Shown one piece after another: positions 52,994 to 63,270 of a DNA stretch of 64,000 nucleotides. A program made the position numbers and the translations under genes. Under the pieces are notes generated by a model, which was not told the origin of the DNA, searched no databases, and saw nothing but the letters and a program-made list of their open reading frames with translations. The stretch's first letter is position 1; every line of letters starts with the position of its first letter. Source of the DNA: Chryseobacterium endalhagicum (GTDB lineage: Bacteria > Bacteroidota > Bacteroidia > Flavobacteriales > Weeksellaceae); contig NZ_JAELVM010000001.1 in the NCBI RefSeq assembly GCF_016745235.1, positions 1,935,856 through 1,999,855 on the forward strand, in the 5' to 3' direction.

Positions 52994-53347
52994 ATGGATG
53001 CTAACGAAATTCTAGATTACTGTCTGGCCAAAAAAGGAGTTACAGAAACTTTTCCTTTTGATAATGAAACCCTTGTGATGAAAGTGGGAACCAAAATGTT
53101 TTTATTAATGCCTTTGGAAAAGCAGCCTTTAAGCATTAATGTGAAAACAGATCCTGAGTGGAGTGCAGAACTCCGTGAGCAGCATCCGCAGATCACCGGA
53201 GCATTCCATATGAATAAAACCCACTGGAATTCGGTATTAACAGATGGTTTGAAGAGAGATCTGGTTTTTAAATTAATAGATCAGTCTTATGAATTGGTTT
53301 TTAATTCATTAACGAAAAAGGCGAGGGAGGAGATTGTAAATTCTTAG
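52994..53347 (+). CDS. MmcQ/YjbR family DNA-binding protein
   Basis: 117 residues. The start MDANEILDYCLAKKGVTETFPFDNETLVMKVGTKMF and HMNKTHWNSVLTDGLKRDLVFKLIDQSYELV match the MmcQ/YjbR fold, a small alpha/beta protein that resembles a DNA-binding CyaY-like domain. Biochemical role unknown. A one-sided heptamer run (ATTACTC/ATTCATT units) lies just before its start. Confidence 0.9.
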   Translation: MDANEILDYCLAKKGVTETFPFDNETLVMKVGTKMFLLMPLEKQPLSINVKTDPEWSAELREQHPQITGAFHMNKTHWNSVLTDGLKRDLVFKLIDQSYELVFNSLTKKAREEIVNS

Positions 53348-53723
53348 AATTAAAAATTCGTGGAACAACATTCTTTCCATTATAATATACTTTTTAAAAT
53401 TTCTAAATTTATTTTGTTAGTAGGAAAAAATTCTATGCTGGAATTTCAGTAAATGAAGTCGTTTTAAAAATTATTTTTTTCAAAAAGCATATTTCGCAAT
53501 TTTAGATTAATATTTTAAACTATAAAATTTAAAATATGATCAAATGCTTATTAAGCTGATTTAAATTATTCTAAAGTTCAGTGATATAATAATTTAACAT
53601 AATAAATTTTTCAAACAAATGTGATAAATAAAGTTTGTTTAGTGTTTCTATATATTTTTCTTTGAACCGTTGAAACCCAATGCGCAGAAAGTTGAAACAC
53701 AAATTAATTTAAAATTTATTACA
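53348..53723. other. Very AT-rich gene-free stretch before a GG-leader peptide
   Basis: 376 bases without a convincing gene. No exact -7 TAnnTTTG was found in the last 100 bases; TTTTTCTTTG near 53655-53664 is the nearest approach. Confidence 0.4.
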
Positions 53724-53894
53724 ATGAAAAATTTAAAAAAATTATCTAGAAATGATCTTAAGACAGTAAAGGGAGGACAAACATGGATTGCAGAAACTTG
53801 TTGTGGTTTTACGGCAACAACCACTCAGGATTGGACTCCGCAGCAGGCAAATGAATGGCGTGATAAGATTGAAGCTAATTACTGTAATTGCTAG
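53724..53894 (+). CDS. GG-leader bacteriocin-like peptide (56 aa)
   Basis: 56 residues from ATG 53724. The upstream in-frame start at 53670 is rejected because the leader begins at 53724 exactly as in the peptide at 29834. The leader MKNLKKLSRNDLKTVKGG ends in GG and the core has four cysteines (ETCCGF, NYCNC). It is probably exported and cleaved after GG by a peptidase-type ABC transporter encoded elsewhere. The next gene, 77 bases on, encodes a GLPGLI protein; such genes often neighbour peptide export systems in Bacteroidota. Activity unknown. Confidence 0.77.
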   Translation: MKNLKKLSRNDLKTVKGGQTWIAETCCGFTATTTQDWTPQQANEWRDKIEANYCNC

Positions 53895-53971
53895 TCAAGT
53901 AACTATTAAAATTAATGCACTTATAATGTAATGACTTGTATTATAAGTGCAATTTATAATTAAAATATTCT

Positions 53972-54826
53972 ATGTATTCTATTAGATGGCTATTTCTATT
54001 GTTCTTATTATTTTTTAGTGGTTTATTTTTTCCTCAATCAAATAGCAAAGATTCTCTCCAAGGAAACTTTACTTACTTGCTAAAGGCAAAGCTAAATACT
54101 CAAGCACCTGATTATATACATGAGGAGCCTTTTTCATTATTAGTAAGTGATAAACATGTATTTTTTGTGAGTTCTAAATCTCTTAAAAGAGATTCTATGA
54201 TAGAAAAATCTAGAGTAACAACAAATAATCCTGATGGAAGTATAACGCTTAGTCTTAAAAGTGGAGTTTCTATACCCAATACAAAATTTCCATACACAAT
54301 AATACAATCATATGAAAGTGTACAGTATTTTCAATTAGTAGGTATGTCTATACTCACCTATAAAGAGCCGGTCATAAAGAACTGGAAACTTGTGGATGAA
54401 ACAAAAATTATTAACACAATCAATTGTAAGAAAGCAGAAGTTACCTTTAAAGGAAGAAACTGGATTGCATGGTATTCCCCTGAAATTCCGTTTCCTTATG
54501 GTCCTTACAAATTCAGTGGATTACCTGGATTAATTGTTAAAATAACGGATGACAAAGGAGATTATGATTTCGAACTGGTAAAATCTGAATCCAATTCTAA
54601 ATTAAAAGGTAGATTAATTACCATCAAGGAAAGCAGATATACTAAAGCTATAGAAACAACACAACCGAAATTAAAACAAGCAATAAGAGATGTTCAAGCC
54701 AATGCCTCGGCCGTACTTTCAAGCTATGGTACCACCATCATAAAAGGGCAGGAAATGTTAAGGCAAAGGGAAAAAGAAAGAGAAGAAAACAGGAAATATG
54801 AAAATCCGTTGGAATTAAGTAATTAG
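53972..54826 (+). CDS. GLPGLI family protein
   Basis: 284 residues. The signal peptide has a strongly hydrophobic core (WLFLLFLLFFSGLFF). The family signature is YKFSGLPGLIVKITDDKGDY (about 190-209), preceded by WIAWYSPEIPFPYGPY. The C-terminal 80 residues are charged and helical (LRQREKEREENRKYENPLEL). It is an exported protein of unknown function found almost only in Bacteroidota. Base use is AT-rich like the peptide gene upstream. It ends one base before the ribF stop, a convergent arrangement. Confidence 0.9.
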   Translation: MYSIRWLFLLFLLFFSGLFFPQSNSKDSLQGNFTYLLKAKLNTQAPDYIHEEPFSLLVSDKHVFFVSSKSLKRDSMIEKSRVTTNNPDGSITLSLKSGVSIPNTKFPYTIIQSYESVQYFQLVGMSILTYKEPVIKNWKLVDETKIINTINCKKAEVTFKGRNWIAWYSPEIPFPYGPYKFSGLPGLIVKITDDKGDYDFELVKSESNSKLKGRLITIKESRYTKAIETTQPKLKQAIRDVQANASAVLSSYGTTIIKGQEMLRQREKEREENRKYENPLELSN

Positions 54827-54827
54827 T

Positions 54828-57460
<2,633 letters not shown>

Positions 57461-57464
57461 TTAA

Positions 57465-57540
57465 ATTAGACATAAGATATCAGATTATAGACATGAGACT
57501 TTAATGTCTGAAATCTGAAGTCTGAAATCTTCAAATCTAA
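57465..57540. repeat. Heptamer-period hairpin f between atpD and atpC
   Basis: The left arm 57467-57501 has units AGACATA, AGATATC, AGATTAT, AGACATG, AGACTTT. The right arm 57505-57540 (TCTGAAA, TCTGAAG, TCTGAAA, TCTTCAA) is the approximate complement. It fills most of the 86-base gap inside the operon. Confidence 0.75.
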
Positions 57541-57546
57541 ATTAAA

Positions 57547-57828
57547 ATGAATATAAAAATTTTAACACCAGAATACGTAGTTTTTGAAGGAGAAGTAGAC
57601 TCTGTATTGTTGCCTGGGAAAAATGGTGAATTCCACATCATGAAAAACCACGCAGGAATCGTTTCTTCTTTGATCGGAGGTAAGGTAAAGCTTTTTACGA
57701 ATTCAGTAGGAGAAGCTTATGCTAAAAACCTTACTAAAGAAAATGAGAAAGACTCTGTTTTTTCTTATCCTATCAAAAGCGGTGTTGTAGAATTTAATCA
57801 TAATAAAGGAATCATCCTTTGTGAATAA
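57547..57828 (+). CDS. atpC: F0F1 ATP synthase subunit epsilon, short form
   Basis: 93 residues. The N-terminal beta-sandwich of subunit epsilon is complete (MNIKILTPEYVVFEGEVDSVLLPGKNGEFHIMKNHAG, GVVEFNHNKGIILCE). The C-terminal helical hairpin that inhibits ATP hydrolysis in E. coli (139 residues) is absent, as in other Bacteroidota. It joins the rotor with gamma. It is followed by a clear hairpin terminator, so this transcript probably holds atpD-atpC only. Confidence 0.94.
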   Translation: MNIKILTPEYVVFEGEVDSVLLPGKNGEFHIMKNHAGIVSSLIGGKVKLFTNSVGEAYAKNLTKENEKDSVFSYPIKSGVVEFNHNKGIILCE

Positions 57829-57857
57829 TTAAATGAAAAGCTAAATATATTTTCAAG

Positions 57858-57886
57858 AAAGTGTAACTTTGGTTACACTTTTTTTA
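57858..57886 (+). terminator. Hairpin terminator after atpC
   Basis: AAAGTGTAAC pairs with GTTACACTTT over TTTG, followed by TTTTT. Confidence 0.88.
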
Positions 57887-57908
57887 TGCTGTGTAAAAGT
57901 CTGATTTT

Positions 57909-58730
57909 ATGAAGAAAAGTACAATCATATTCTTTACCATTCTGGGAGTTTTATTCAATGCCCAGAACTTCAAAACCAAAAGAGGTATCGTAAGTCTTGA
58001 TGGTATTCATGTCGCTAAAATTTCAAACAAATCCAGTATCTATACCTTTATGGATCTGAATGAAACGCCGATGTATACTATAGAATTTGTAGACAAAAGC
58101 ATCGTGGATTCCGTACGGGACAGCTATATTAAACTGAACAGGGTCTACAACCGGGATAAAACGATAGAGATGGATTATATTTCACCATCTGCTTTTTCGG
58201 GCGAAGAGAAATCTGCGGTTTACACCTCTATAAAAGGCTTGAAAGTTATTGATAATAAGGGAATTAATATTAAGATTCTGGATGATATCTTTAAAAATGT
58301 TCCTAAAAGAAAGCTTGACACCAAGACAAAAGATGCTTATACCATAAGAAGCAAGATCGATAAACTGAATATTGAAGTCAATAAAGTGGGCGAGATCCTG
58401 TCCAACGGTGTTCCTGTGGGATATTTTACCAATCTGCCGGTAAGTTTTGGTTCTGAAGACACCATTTCTGATAAGACATTCGTAGATATTGAAATTTATG
58501 ATGCCAAAAGCAAGTTAATCGGAAGGTATATCACCACTACCAAACAGCTGAAAACAGCTGGCGGAAAGAGTTTTACGCTTTACAGGGAAATGTCAGGAAG
58601 AGCTTCCATTTTAAAATATCCGACTTATAAGGCTATTGCAGAACGGATGGCTATCATGGATCCGACTTTTATTAAAATTCAGGAAAAAGTAACAGTGGGT
58701 CCTGTAGAAAAAGATACTACAGTAAAATAA
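57909..58730 (+). CDS. Exported protein of unknown function
   Basis: 273 residues. The signal peptide MKKSTIIFFTILGVLFNAQ is followed by a mostly beta-strand protein with a charged middle part (KILDDIFKNVPKRKLDTKTKDAY). The C-terminal half is hydrophilic with no recognised motif. It is probably periplasmic. It lies 22 bases after the atpC terminator and so needs its own promoter, which was not found. A long inverted repeat and a strong terminator follow. Confidence 0.7.
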   Translation: MKKSTIIFFTILGVLFNAQNFKTKRGIVSLDGIHVAKISNKSSIYTFMDLNETPMYTIEFVDKSIVDSVRDSYIKLNRVYNRDKTIEMDYISPSAFSGEEKSAVYTSIKGLKVIDNKGINIKILDDIFKNVPKRKLDTKTKDAYTIRSKIDKLNIEVNKVGEILSNGVPVGYFTNLPVSFGSEDTISDKTFVDIEIYDAKSKLIGRYITTTKQLKTAGGKSFTLYREMSGRASILKYPTYKAIAERMAIMDPTFIKIQEKVTVGPVEKDTTVK

Positions 58731-58806
58731 AAATTGAACAGACTTTATTCTCTGAAATTGGAAAAATTATTTTTCATCTGCGTTATTTGCAAATTCTGCG
58801 CGAAGT

Positions 58807-58942
58807 AAAATTTGAACCATTAAGACTATTGAAGTTTTTAAGAATATTAAGCTGAGCTTTGCTTTAGAAGTAATGCTTAAAAATCTTCAGATTCTATCTT
58901 AATTATTCTTACCTCCTTCAATAGTCTTAATGGTTTAAATTT
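58807..58942. repeat. Long imperfect inverted repeat (ATTAAGACTATTGAAG type)
   Basis: Arms of about 45 bases (58807-58851 and 58898-58942) match with few mismatches, with a loop of about 46 bases. It lies between convergent genes and next to a separate terminator. Confidence 0.75.
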
Positions 58943-58954
58943 CATAAATTATAA

Positions 58955-58990
58955 AAAATCCCGGAAAAATTTATTTCCGGGATTTTTTTT
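58955..58990. terminator. Bidirectional terminator
   Basis: AAATCCCGGAAA (58956-58967) pairs with TTTCCGGGATTT (58974-58985), flanked by A-run and T-run. Confidence 0.9.
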
Positions 58991-59008
58991 ATCTGTTTTT
59001 TTTAAAAA

Positions 59009-61198
59009 TTACAGGCTTAAAATCACTCCATTTTCCTTAAGTTGCTGCATCGGTTTTGAAAACCAGAAAAGTTCAAAATCTTCAAAATTTTCTTCAAACT
59101 GATTCTTAAGCTGCTGAGCTGTAATTCTTTTTGGATTTTCTACTGAATTTTCTTCCAGGATCTTCATCAGCCATTCTGCCTTATCCTGCTCCAGATCGAT
59201 CTTTACAATGTTTGTTTTTAGGTGGAATGTAAGAAGCGTATACGTCCCGGAGTATTTCTTTTTATTTTTTATGCGATTCTCAGCGATTACGTTTTTCGTT
59301 AAAAAAATGATTTTGGAACTTCCTTTAAAACTAAAAGCTGCATCCTCCAAAAGACAGTCGTGAATATGATCAGGGTGAACCGTCGTTCTTGGAATTTTAA
59401 AATCAAACCATTCCTGAAGCGGAAAATCAAAATTGATTCCGTGCATATAATTGAAAAGAGATTTCTTAAGTCCGAAACTGAATTTGCTGTGATCGATTCC
59501 GGTTTTATCTTTAAAGTCGATATCATTATTCGCGAACACGATTTCCTGTTTTATCGGAACCACTCCAAATTTTTCAGGATCTATTCCTACCGGTGAATGA
59601 GCCGTCATCGCAAACTGATGCCAGAAACCGCTTTGAAGAATTCCCATTTCAAACATCTGCCTGATCATTTCCAGGGAGTCTACAGTTTCCTGAATTGTTT
59701 GGGTCGGGTAGCCATACATCAGATACGCATGAACCATAATCCCGGCTTCCGTAAAATTTCGAGTCACCTGGGCAACCTGTTCCACAGAAACACCTTTGTC
59801 AATTAATTTCAGCAAACGGTCGCTGGCCACTTCAAGACCTCCCGAAACAGCAACACAGCCTGAGAGTTTCAGCAGATAGCATAAATCACGGGTAAAGCTT
59901 TTTTCAAAACGGATATTGGTCCACCAGGTAACGACCAGGTTTCTCCGAAGAATTTCCAGGGCAACTTCCCGCATCAGTGCAGGCGGTGCCGCTTCATCTA
60001 CAAAATGGAATCCGGTTTCTCCGGTTGTCCGGATCAATTCCTCCATCCTGTCAACCAGAATTTTTGCGGAAATAGGTTCGTAGATTTTAATATAATCCAG
60101 TGAAATATCACAGAAAGTACATTTCCCCCAATAGCAGCCATGCGCCATAGTCAGTTTATTCCACCGCCCGTCACTCCATAAACTGTGCATAGGATTGGCA
60201 ATTTCAATCACTGAAATATATTGATCCAGCTGTAAATCAGTATAATCGGGAGTCCCGATATCTGCCTGTTTGTAATCGTGTCTGGTAGAATTATTTTTAT
60301 AGGTAACCTTTTGGTTTTCAATTAAAAATGTTCTTTTGTATTCTGCTGTTCCTTCATCAGTATTTAAGCTGGCATAGAGAAGTTCAAGAGGAAGCTCACC
60401 ATCATCAAGGGTAATGAAATCAAAGAATTCAAAGACCCTCTGATCTTTAATTTCCCTCAGTTCTGTATTCGGAAAACCTCCGCCCATCGCCGTTTTGATG
60501 TGGGGATAATGTTTTTTGATGAATTGGGCACATTTGAAACCTGCATATAAATTCCCGGGAAAAGGAATGGAAAAGCAGATCAGTTTAGGCTGAACCCAAT
60601 CTAATTTTTCCTGAAGGATTTTTAAAGTAAAATCATCAATAAATGTTTGATTATCAGAAAGCTTCGAATATAATTCATCAAAAGAGTTGGCACTTTTTCC
60701 CAAACGTTCTGCATACCTGCTGAATCCAAAATCTGAATCTATATTCTCAATAATATAATCGGAAATATCTTCTAAATATAAGGTCGCAAGATGTTTGGCT
60801 TTGTCCTGAAGTCCCATATTTCCAAACGCGAAATCCATGTCGTCCAACTGATTGAAACGCGAGGCTTCAGGAAGGAAATTCATGCTGCAGATCTGTCTGG
60901 CCAGTGTGGGCGTTTTGCCCTGTAGAAAAGGAATAACCTGATCTATTGTTTTCAGATATTCTTCCCGCAGCGCATAGATTCTCCTTGAATTTTCAGATAT
61001 TTCTTCAGGATTGATTTTTTTGTTGAAGATTTTCTCTAAACCATTTTTTGAAAACAACGCCAAAATAACATCCAGTCCCAGATCAATCTGATAGCTGGAA
61101 ATATTTTTGGTATTCAGAAAGCCTTTTATATAAGCTGTTGCCGGATATGGAGTATTGAGCTGGGTAAAAGGCGGAGTAATGAGAAGAAGATCTTTCAA
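59009..61198 (-). CDS. B12-binding domain radical SAM protein
   Basis: 729 residues. An N-terminal B12-binding-like domain (about 1-300, PFPGNLYAGFKCAQFIKKHYPHIKTAMGGG being the typical strand-helix region) precedes the radical SAM core. The cluster-binding motif is GCYWGKCTFC at Cys355, Cys360 and Cys363, i.e. CX4CX2C, one residue longer in the first gap than the usual CX3CX2C. The SAM barrel then shows VDEAAPPALM, SGGLEVASDRLL and AYLMYGYPTQT. The reaction is unknown. Its promoter TAACTTTG (61219-61212) is very close to the start, giving a short leader. Confidence 0.9.
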   Translation of the reverse strand: MKDLLLITPPFTQLNTPYPATAYIKGFLNTKNISSYQIDLGLDVILALFSKNGLEKIFNKKINPEEISENSRRIYALREEYLKTIDQVIPFLQGKTPTLARQICSMNFLPEASRFNQLDDMDFAFGNMGLQDKAKHLATLYLEDISDYIIENIDSDFGFSRYAERLGKSANSFDELYSKLSDNQTFIDDFTLKILQEKLDWVQPKLICFSIPFPGNLYAGFKCAQFIKKHYPHIKTAMGGGFPNTELREIKDQRVFEFFDFITLDDGELPLELLYASLNTDEGTAEYKRTFLIENQKVTYKNNSTRHDYKQADIGTPDYTDLQLDQYISVIEIANPMHSLWSDGRWNKLTMAHGCYWGKCTFCDISLDYIKIYEPISAKILVDRMEELIRTTGETGFHFVDEAAPPALMREVALEILRRNLVVTWWTNIRFEKSFTRDLCYLLKLSGCVAVSGGLEVASDRLLKLIDKGVSVEQVAQVTRNFTEAGIMVHAYLMYGYPTQTIQETVDSLEMIRQMFEMGILQSGFWHQFAMTAHSPVGIDPEKFGVVPIKQEIVFANNDIDFKDKTGIDHSKFSFGLKKSLFNYMHGINFDFPLQEWFDFKIPRTTVHPDHIHDCLLEDAAFSFKGSSKIIFLTKNVIAENRIKNKKKYSGTYTLLTFHLKTNIVKIDLEQDKAEWLMKILEENSVENPKRITAQQLKNQFEENFEDFELFWFSKPMQQLKENGVILSL

Positions 61199-61211
61199 CA
61201 GAAAATTTTTG

Positions 61212-61219
61212 CAAAGTTA
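61212..61219 (-). promoter_or_regulatory. Predicted -7 element TAACTTTG for the radical SAM gene
   Basis: An exact match on the - strand, 13 bases ahead of the ATG at 61198, implying a nearly leaderless mRNA. Confidence 0.6.
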
Positions 61220-61372
61220 TTTTAAATTCATCTAAAATGAAAAAGCTAAGCATGAAAGTTTAAGTTTTACAGCACAAAAAGGGCTTTTTTTTGATCATGA
61301 AGTGAAAATAGGGCGGAACTGCAATTTTTTATATCTTGTATAGGATAAATTTATACCATAAACCTGATTGAC

Positions 61373-61960
61373 ATGTCAAATGAAACTGCTCCTCTTATCA
61401 GTTATTTTAAAAGTTATATTCCCCTTTCAAAGGAAGAAATTGAAGTACTGAATGAAAGGATAACCGAAAGAAGAATTAAGCGTAAACAATTTATCCTGCA
61501 GGAAAATGAGGTGTGCCAGTATTATACCTTTGTGGTATCCGGATGTTTTAAAATGTACAGTGTGGATAAGAACGGGACAGAGCATAATCTGCAGTTCGCT
61601 TCAGAAAATGACTGGATTGTAGACATTGACAGTTTTCACAACAAAAAGCCCAGCCAGTTATATATCGCTGCGCTGGAAAACGCTGTGGTGCTTCAGATTG
61701 AAAAGAAAGATCTGTGGTATCTTTATACCTACTTTCCCAAATTCGACCGGAACTTCAGGGTGATTATAGAGCATAAATTTATAGAGCTTCAGAACAGAAT
61801 GCTTCAGAATATCAGTGCTACGGGAGATGAGAAGTATGAATTTTTTCTCAAACAGTATCCCCAGCTGGCCAACCGGCTTTCCAATACTCAAATTGCTTCC
61901 TACCTGGGAATTACGCCCCAGTTTCTCAGTAAAATCCGGGCGAAAAGGATAAAAAATTAA
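61373..61960 (+). CDS. Crp/Fnr family transcriptional regulator
   Basis: 195 residues. The N-terminal cyclic-nucleotide-binding-like barrel (about 15-120) has FILQENEVCQYYTFVVSGCFKMYSVDKNGTEHNLQFASENDW. The C-terminal HTH (about 150-195) has NRLSNTQIASYLGITPQFLSKIRAKR. No Fnr-type cysteine cluster is visible, so oxygen sensing by Fe-S is unlikely. It may control the next genes (reductase-like and SnoaL-like), which lie 130 bases downstream. Ligand unknown. Confidence 0.9.
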   Translation: MSNETAPLISYFKSYIPLSKEEIEVLNERITERRIKRKQFILQENEVCQYYTFVVSGCFKMYSVDKNGTEHNLQFASENDWIVDIDSFHNKKPSQLYIAALENAVVLQIEKKDLWYLYTYFPKFDRNFRVIIEHKFIELQNRMLQNISATGDEKYEFFLKQYPQLANRLSNTQIASYLGITPQFLSKIRAKRIKN

Positions 61961-62052
61961 TCCGTTTTATGAAACTATATTAAGAATTGGCCTTACCAAA
62001 AGTCAAGATGCTTTCTTAAACTTGTTTGCAGGTTTCACAGTAATATCCATTG

Positions 62053-62060
62053 TAATTTTG
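62053..62060 (+). promoter_or_regulatory. Predicted -7 element TAATTTTG for the NADP-binding protein gene
   Basis: An exact TAnnTTTG match 30 bases before ATG 62091; it lies within the longer frame starting at 62022 and so supports the later start. Confidence 0.65.
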
Positions 62061-62090
62061 GCCTATACAAAACATTTAAAATTACAGAAA

Positions 62091-62741
62091 ATGGAAACAC
62101 AGAAAAAAGTAGCCGTAATTGGCTTAGGGAATATTGGTAAAGCAGTTGCCGGTAATTTAATCAACAACAAGCACCAGGTTATTGTAGCGGCAAGGAATGC
62201 TGATGAAGCAAATGATTTTGCCGCACAGTCGGGTGGGTTTGCTCAAAGTACAAGTATTGAAGAGGCTATTGATACGGCAGATATTATAATTCCTGCGATA
62301 TGGTTTGGTTCTTTTAAAGACTTCTTTAATGATCACGGAAATCAATTACAGGGGAAAGTACTGGTGGACGTTTCCAATCCCATTGCTCCGGACGGAAATG
62401 GTGGTTTTAAAAAGATCATCGGAGAAAGAGAGTCCGCAGGGGAGATTAATGCCTCTATTGCTCCTAAAGGAGTAAAGATGGTAAAAGCTTTCGGAACGCT
62501 GGGTGCGGGAACTCTGGCTTCAGCTTCCAATCACACGCCTGAAAAAGAGGTTTTATTTTATGCTTCTGATGATTCGGATGTGAATGGGGATATTGAAAAT
62601 TTAATTAAGGACAGTGGTTTTGAGCCGTTAAGAGTAGGTGGCCTGGATCAGTCGATCCGTATTGAAGTTTTTGGAGATCTTCATGAATTTGGAGCATTGG
62701 GAAAAGCGGTAAGCCTTGAAGAAGCAAAGTCAAAGCTGTAG
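62091..62741 (+). CDS. NADPH-binding oxidoreductase, F420-dependent NADP reductase-like
   Basis: 216 residues from ATG 62091. The Rossmann motif is VAVIGLGNIGKAVAGNLI (about 7-24), with AARNADEANDFA as the NADP-phosphate-binding turn. PAIWFGSFKDFF, VDVSNPIAPDGNGGFKK and VKAFGTLGAGTLA follow, as in Fno-like (F420:NADP reductase) proteins. F420 is not expected in this group, so it is more likely a general NADPH-dependent reductase. Its stop overlaps the start region of the next gene (TAG at 62739-62741). Confidence 0.85.
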   Translation: METQKKVAVIGLGNIGKAVAGNLINNKHQVIVAARNADEANDFAAQSGGFAQSTSIEEAIDTADIIIPAIWFGSFKDFFNDHGNQLQGKVLVDVSNPIAPDGNGGFKKIIGERESAGEINASIAPKGVKMVKAFGTLGAGTLASASNHTPEKEVLFYASDDSDVNGDIENLIKDSGFEPLRVGGLDQSIRIEVFGDLHEFGALGKAVSLEEAKSKL

Positions 62742-62743
62742 TG

Positions 62744-63238
62744 ATGAAAAAAATACTCACCGCAGTTCTGGTTGCATGCATATTATCAGCCTGTTCCGGG
62801 AAAAAAGAAAACAACAGTTCTACAATTAACACAGAAAAAAATACAGCAATGGAGACCGATGCAAAAAAGAATATAGAAGAAACGCTAAAGGCCTATGAAA
62901 ATGCCCTTAATGCTTCATCTACTGAACAGGTATTACCTTTATATACACAGAACGGAATATTCATGCCTCAGGGAGGTCCTACGGCTGAAGGTCAGGAACA
63001 ACTGAAGGGAGCTTATGATTTTGTTTTCAAAACATTACAGCTCAATGTAAAGTTTAGAATTGATGAAATGACTGTAATCAATGAAAACTATGCAATTGCC
63101 CGTACCATGTCTAAAGGTACTCAGCTGATTCACGCAGAAAATAAAACAACGCCGGAAGAAAACCGTGAACTGTTTGTCCTGGAAAAGGAAGACGGTCAAT
63201 GGAAGATCGCCCGATATATGTTTAATAAATCGAAATAA
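62744..63238 (+). CDS. SnoaL/YybH-like lipoprotein (NTF2 fold)
   Basis: 164 residues from ATG 62744; a GTG one codon upstream overlaps the previous stop. The lipobox ILSACSGK makes Cys17 the anchor. After a charged linker comes the NTF2-like domain (about 45-164) with YENALNASSTEQVLPLYTQNGIFMPQG and VLEKEDGQWKIARYMFNK, as in YybH/SgcJ-like proteins. It is probably periplasmic and lipid-anchored. It is co-transcribed with the reductase-like gene. A shared terminator follows. Confidence 0.83.
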   Translation: MKKILTAVLVACILSACSGKKENNSSTINTEKNTAMETDAKKNIEETLKAYENALNASSTEQVLPLYTQNGIFMPQGGPTAEGQEQLKGAYDFVFKTLQLNVKFRIDEMTVINENYAIARTMSKGTQLIHAENKTTPEENRELFVLEKEDGQWKIARYMFNKSK

Positions 63239-63240
63239 TA

Positions 63241-63270
63241 AAAATGCCTGACCAACGTCAGGCATTTTTT
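63241..63270. terminator. Bidirectional terminator overlapping the EamA gene end
   Basis: AAAATGCCTGAC (63241-63252) pairs with GTCAGGCATTTT (63257-63268) over CAAC, flanked by A- and T-runs. The TGA stop of the - strand gene lies inside the stem. Confidence 0.88.

Noticed and set aside
62091..62741. True F420-dependent enzyme
   Set aside because: The fold is similar, but no F420 biosynthesis gene is in the window and the cofactor is not expected in this group; a general NADPH-binding role is safer.
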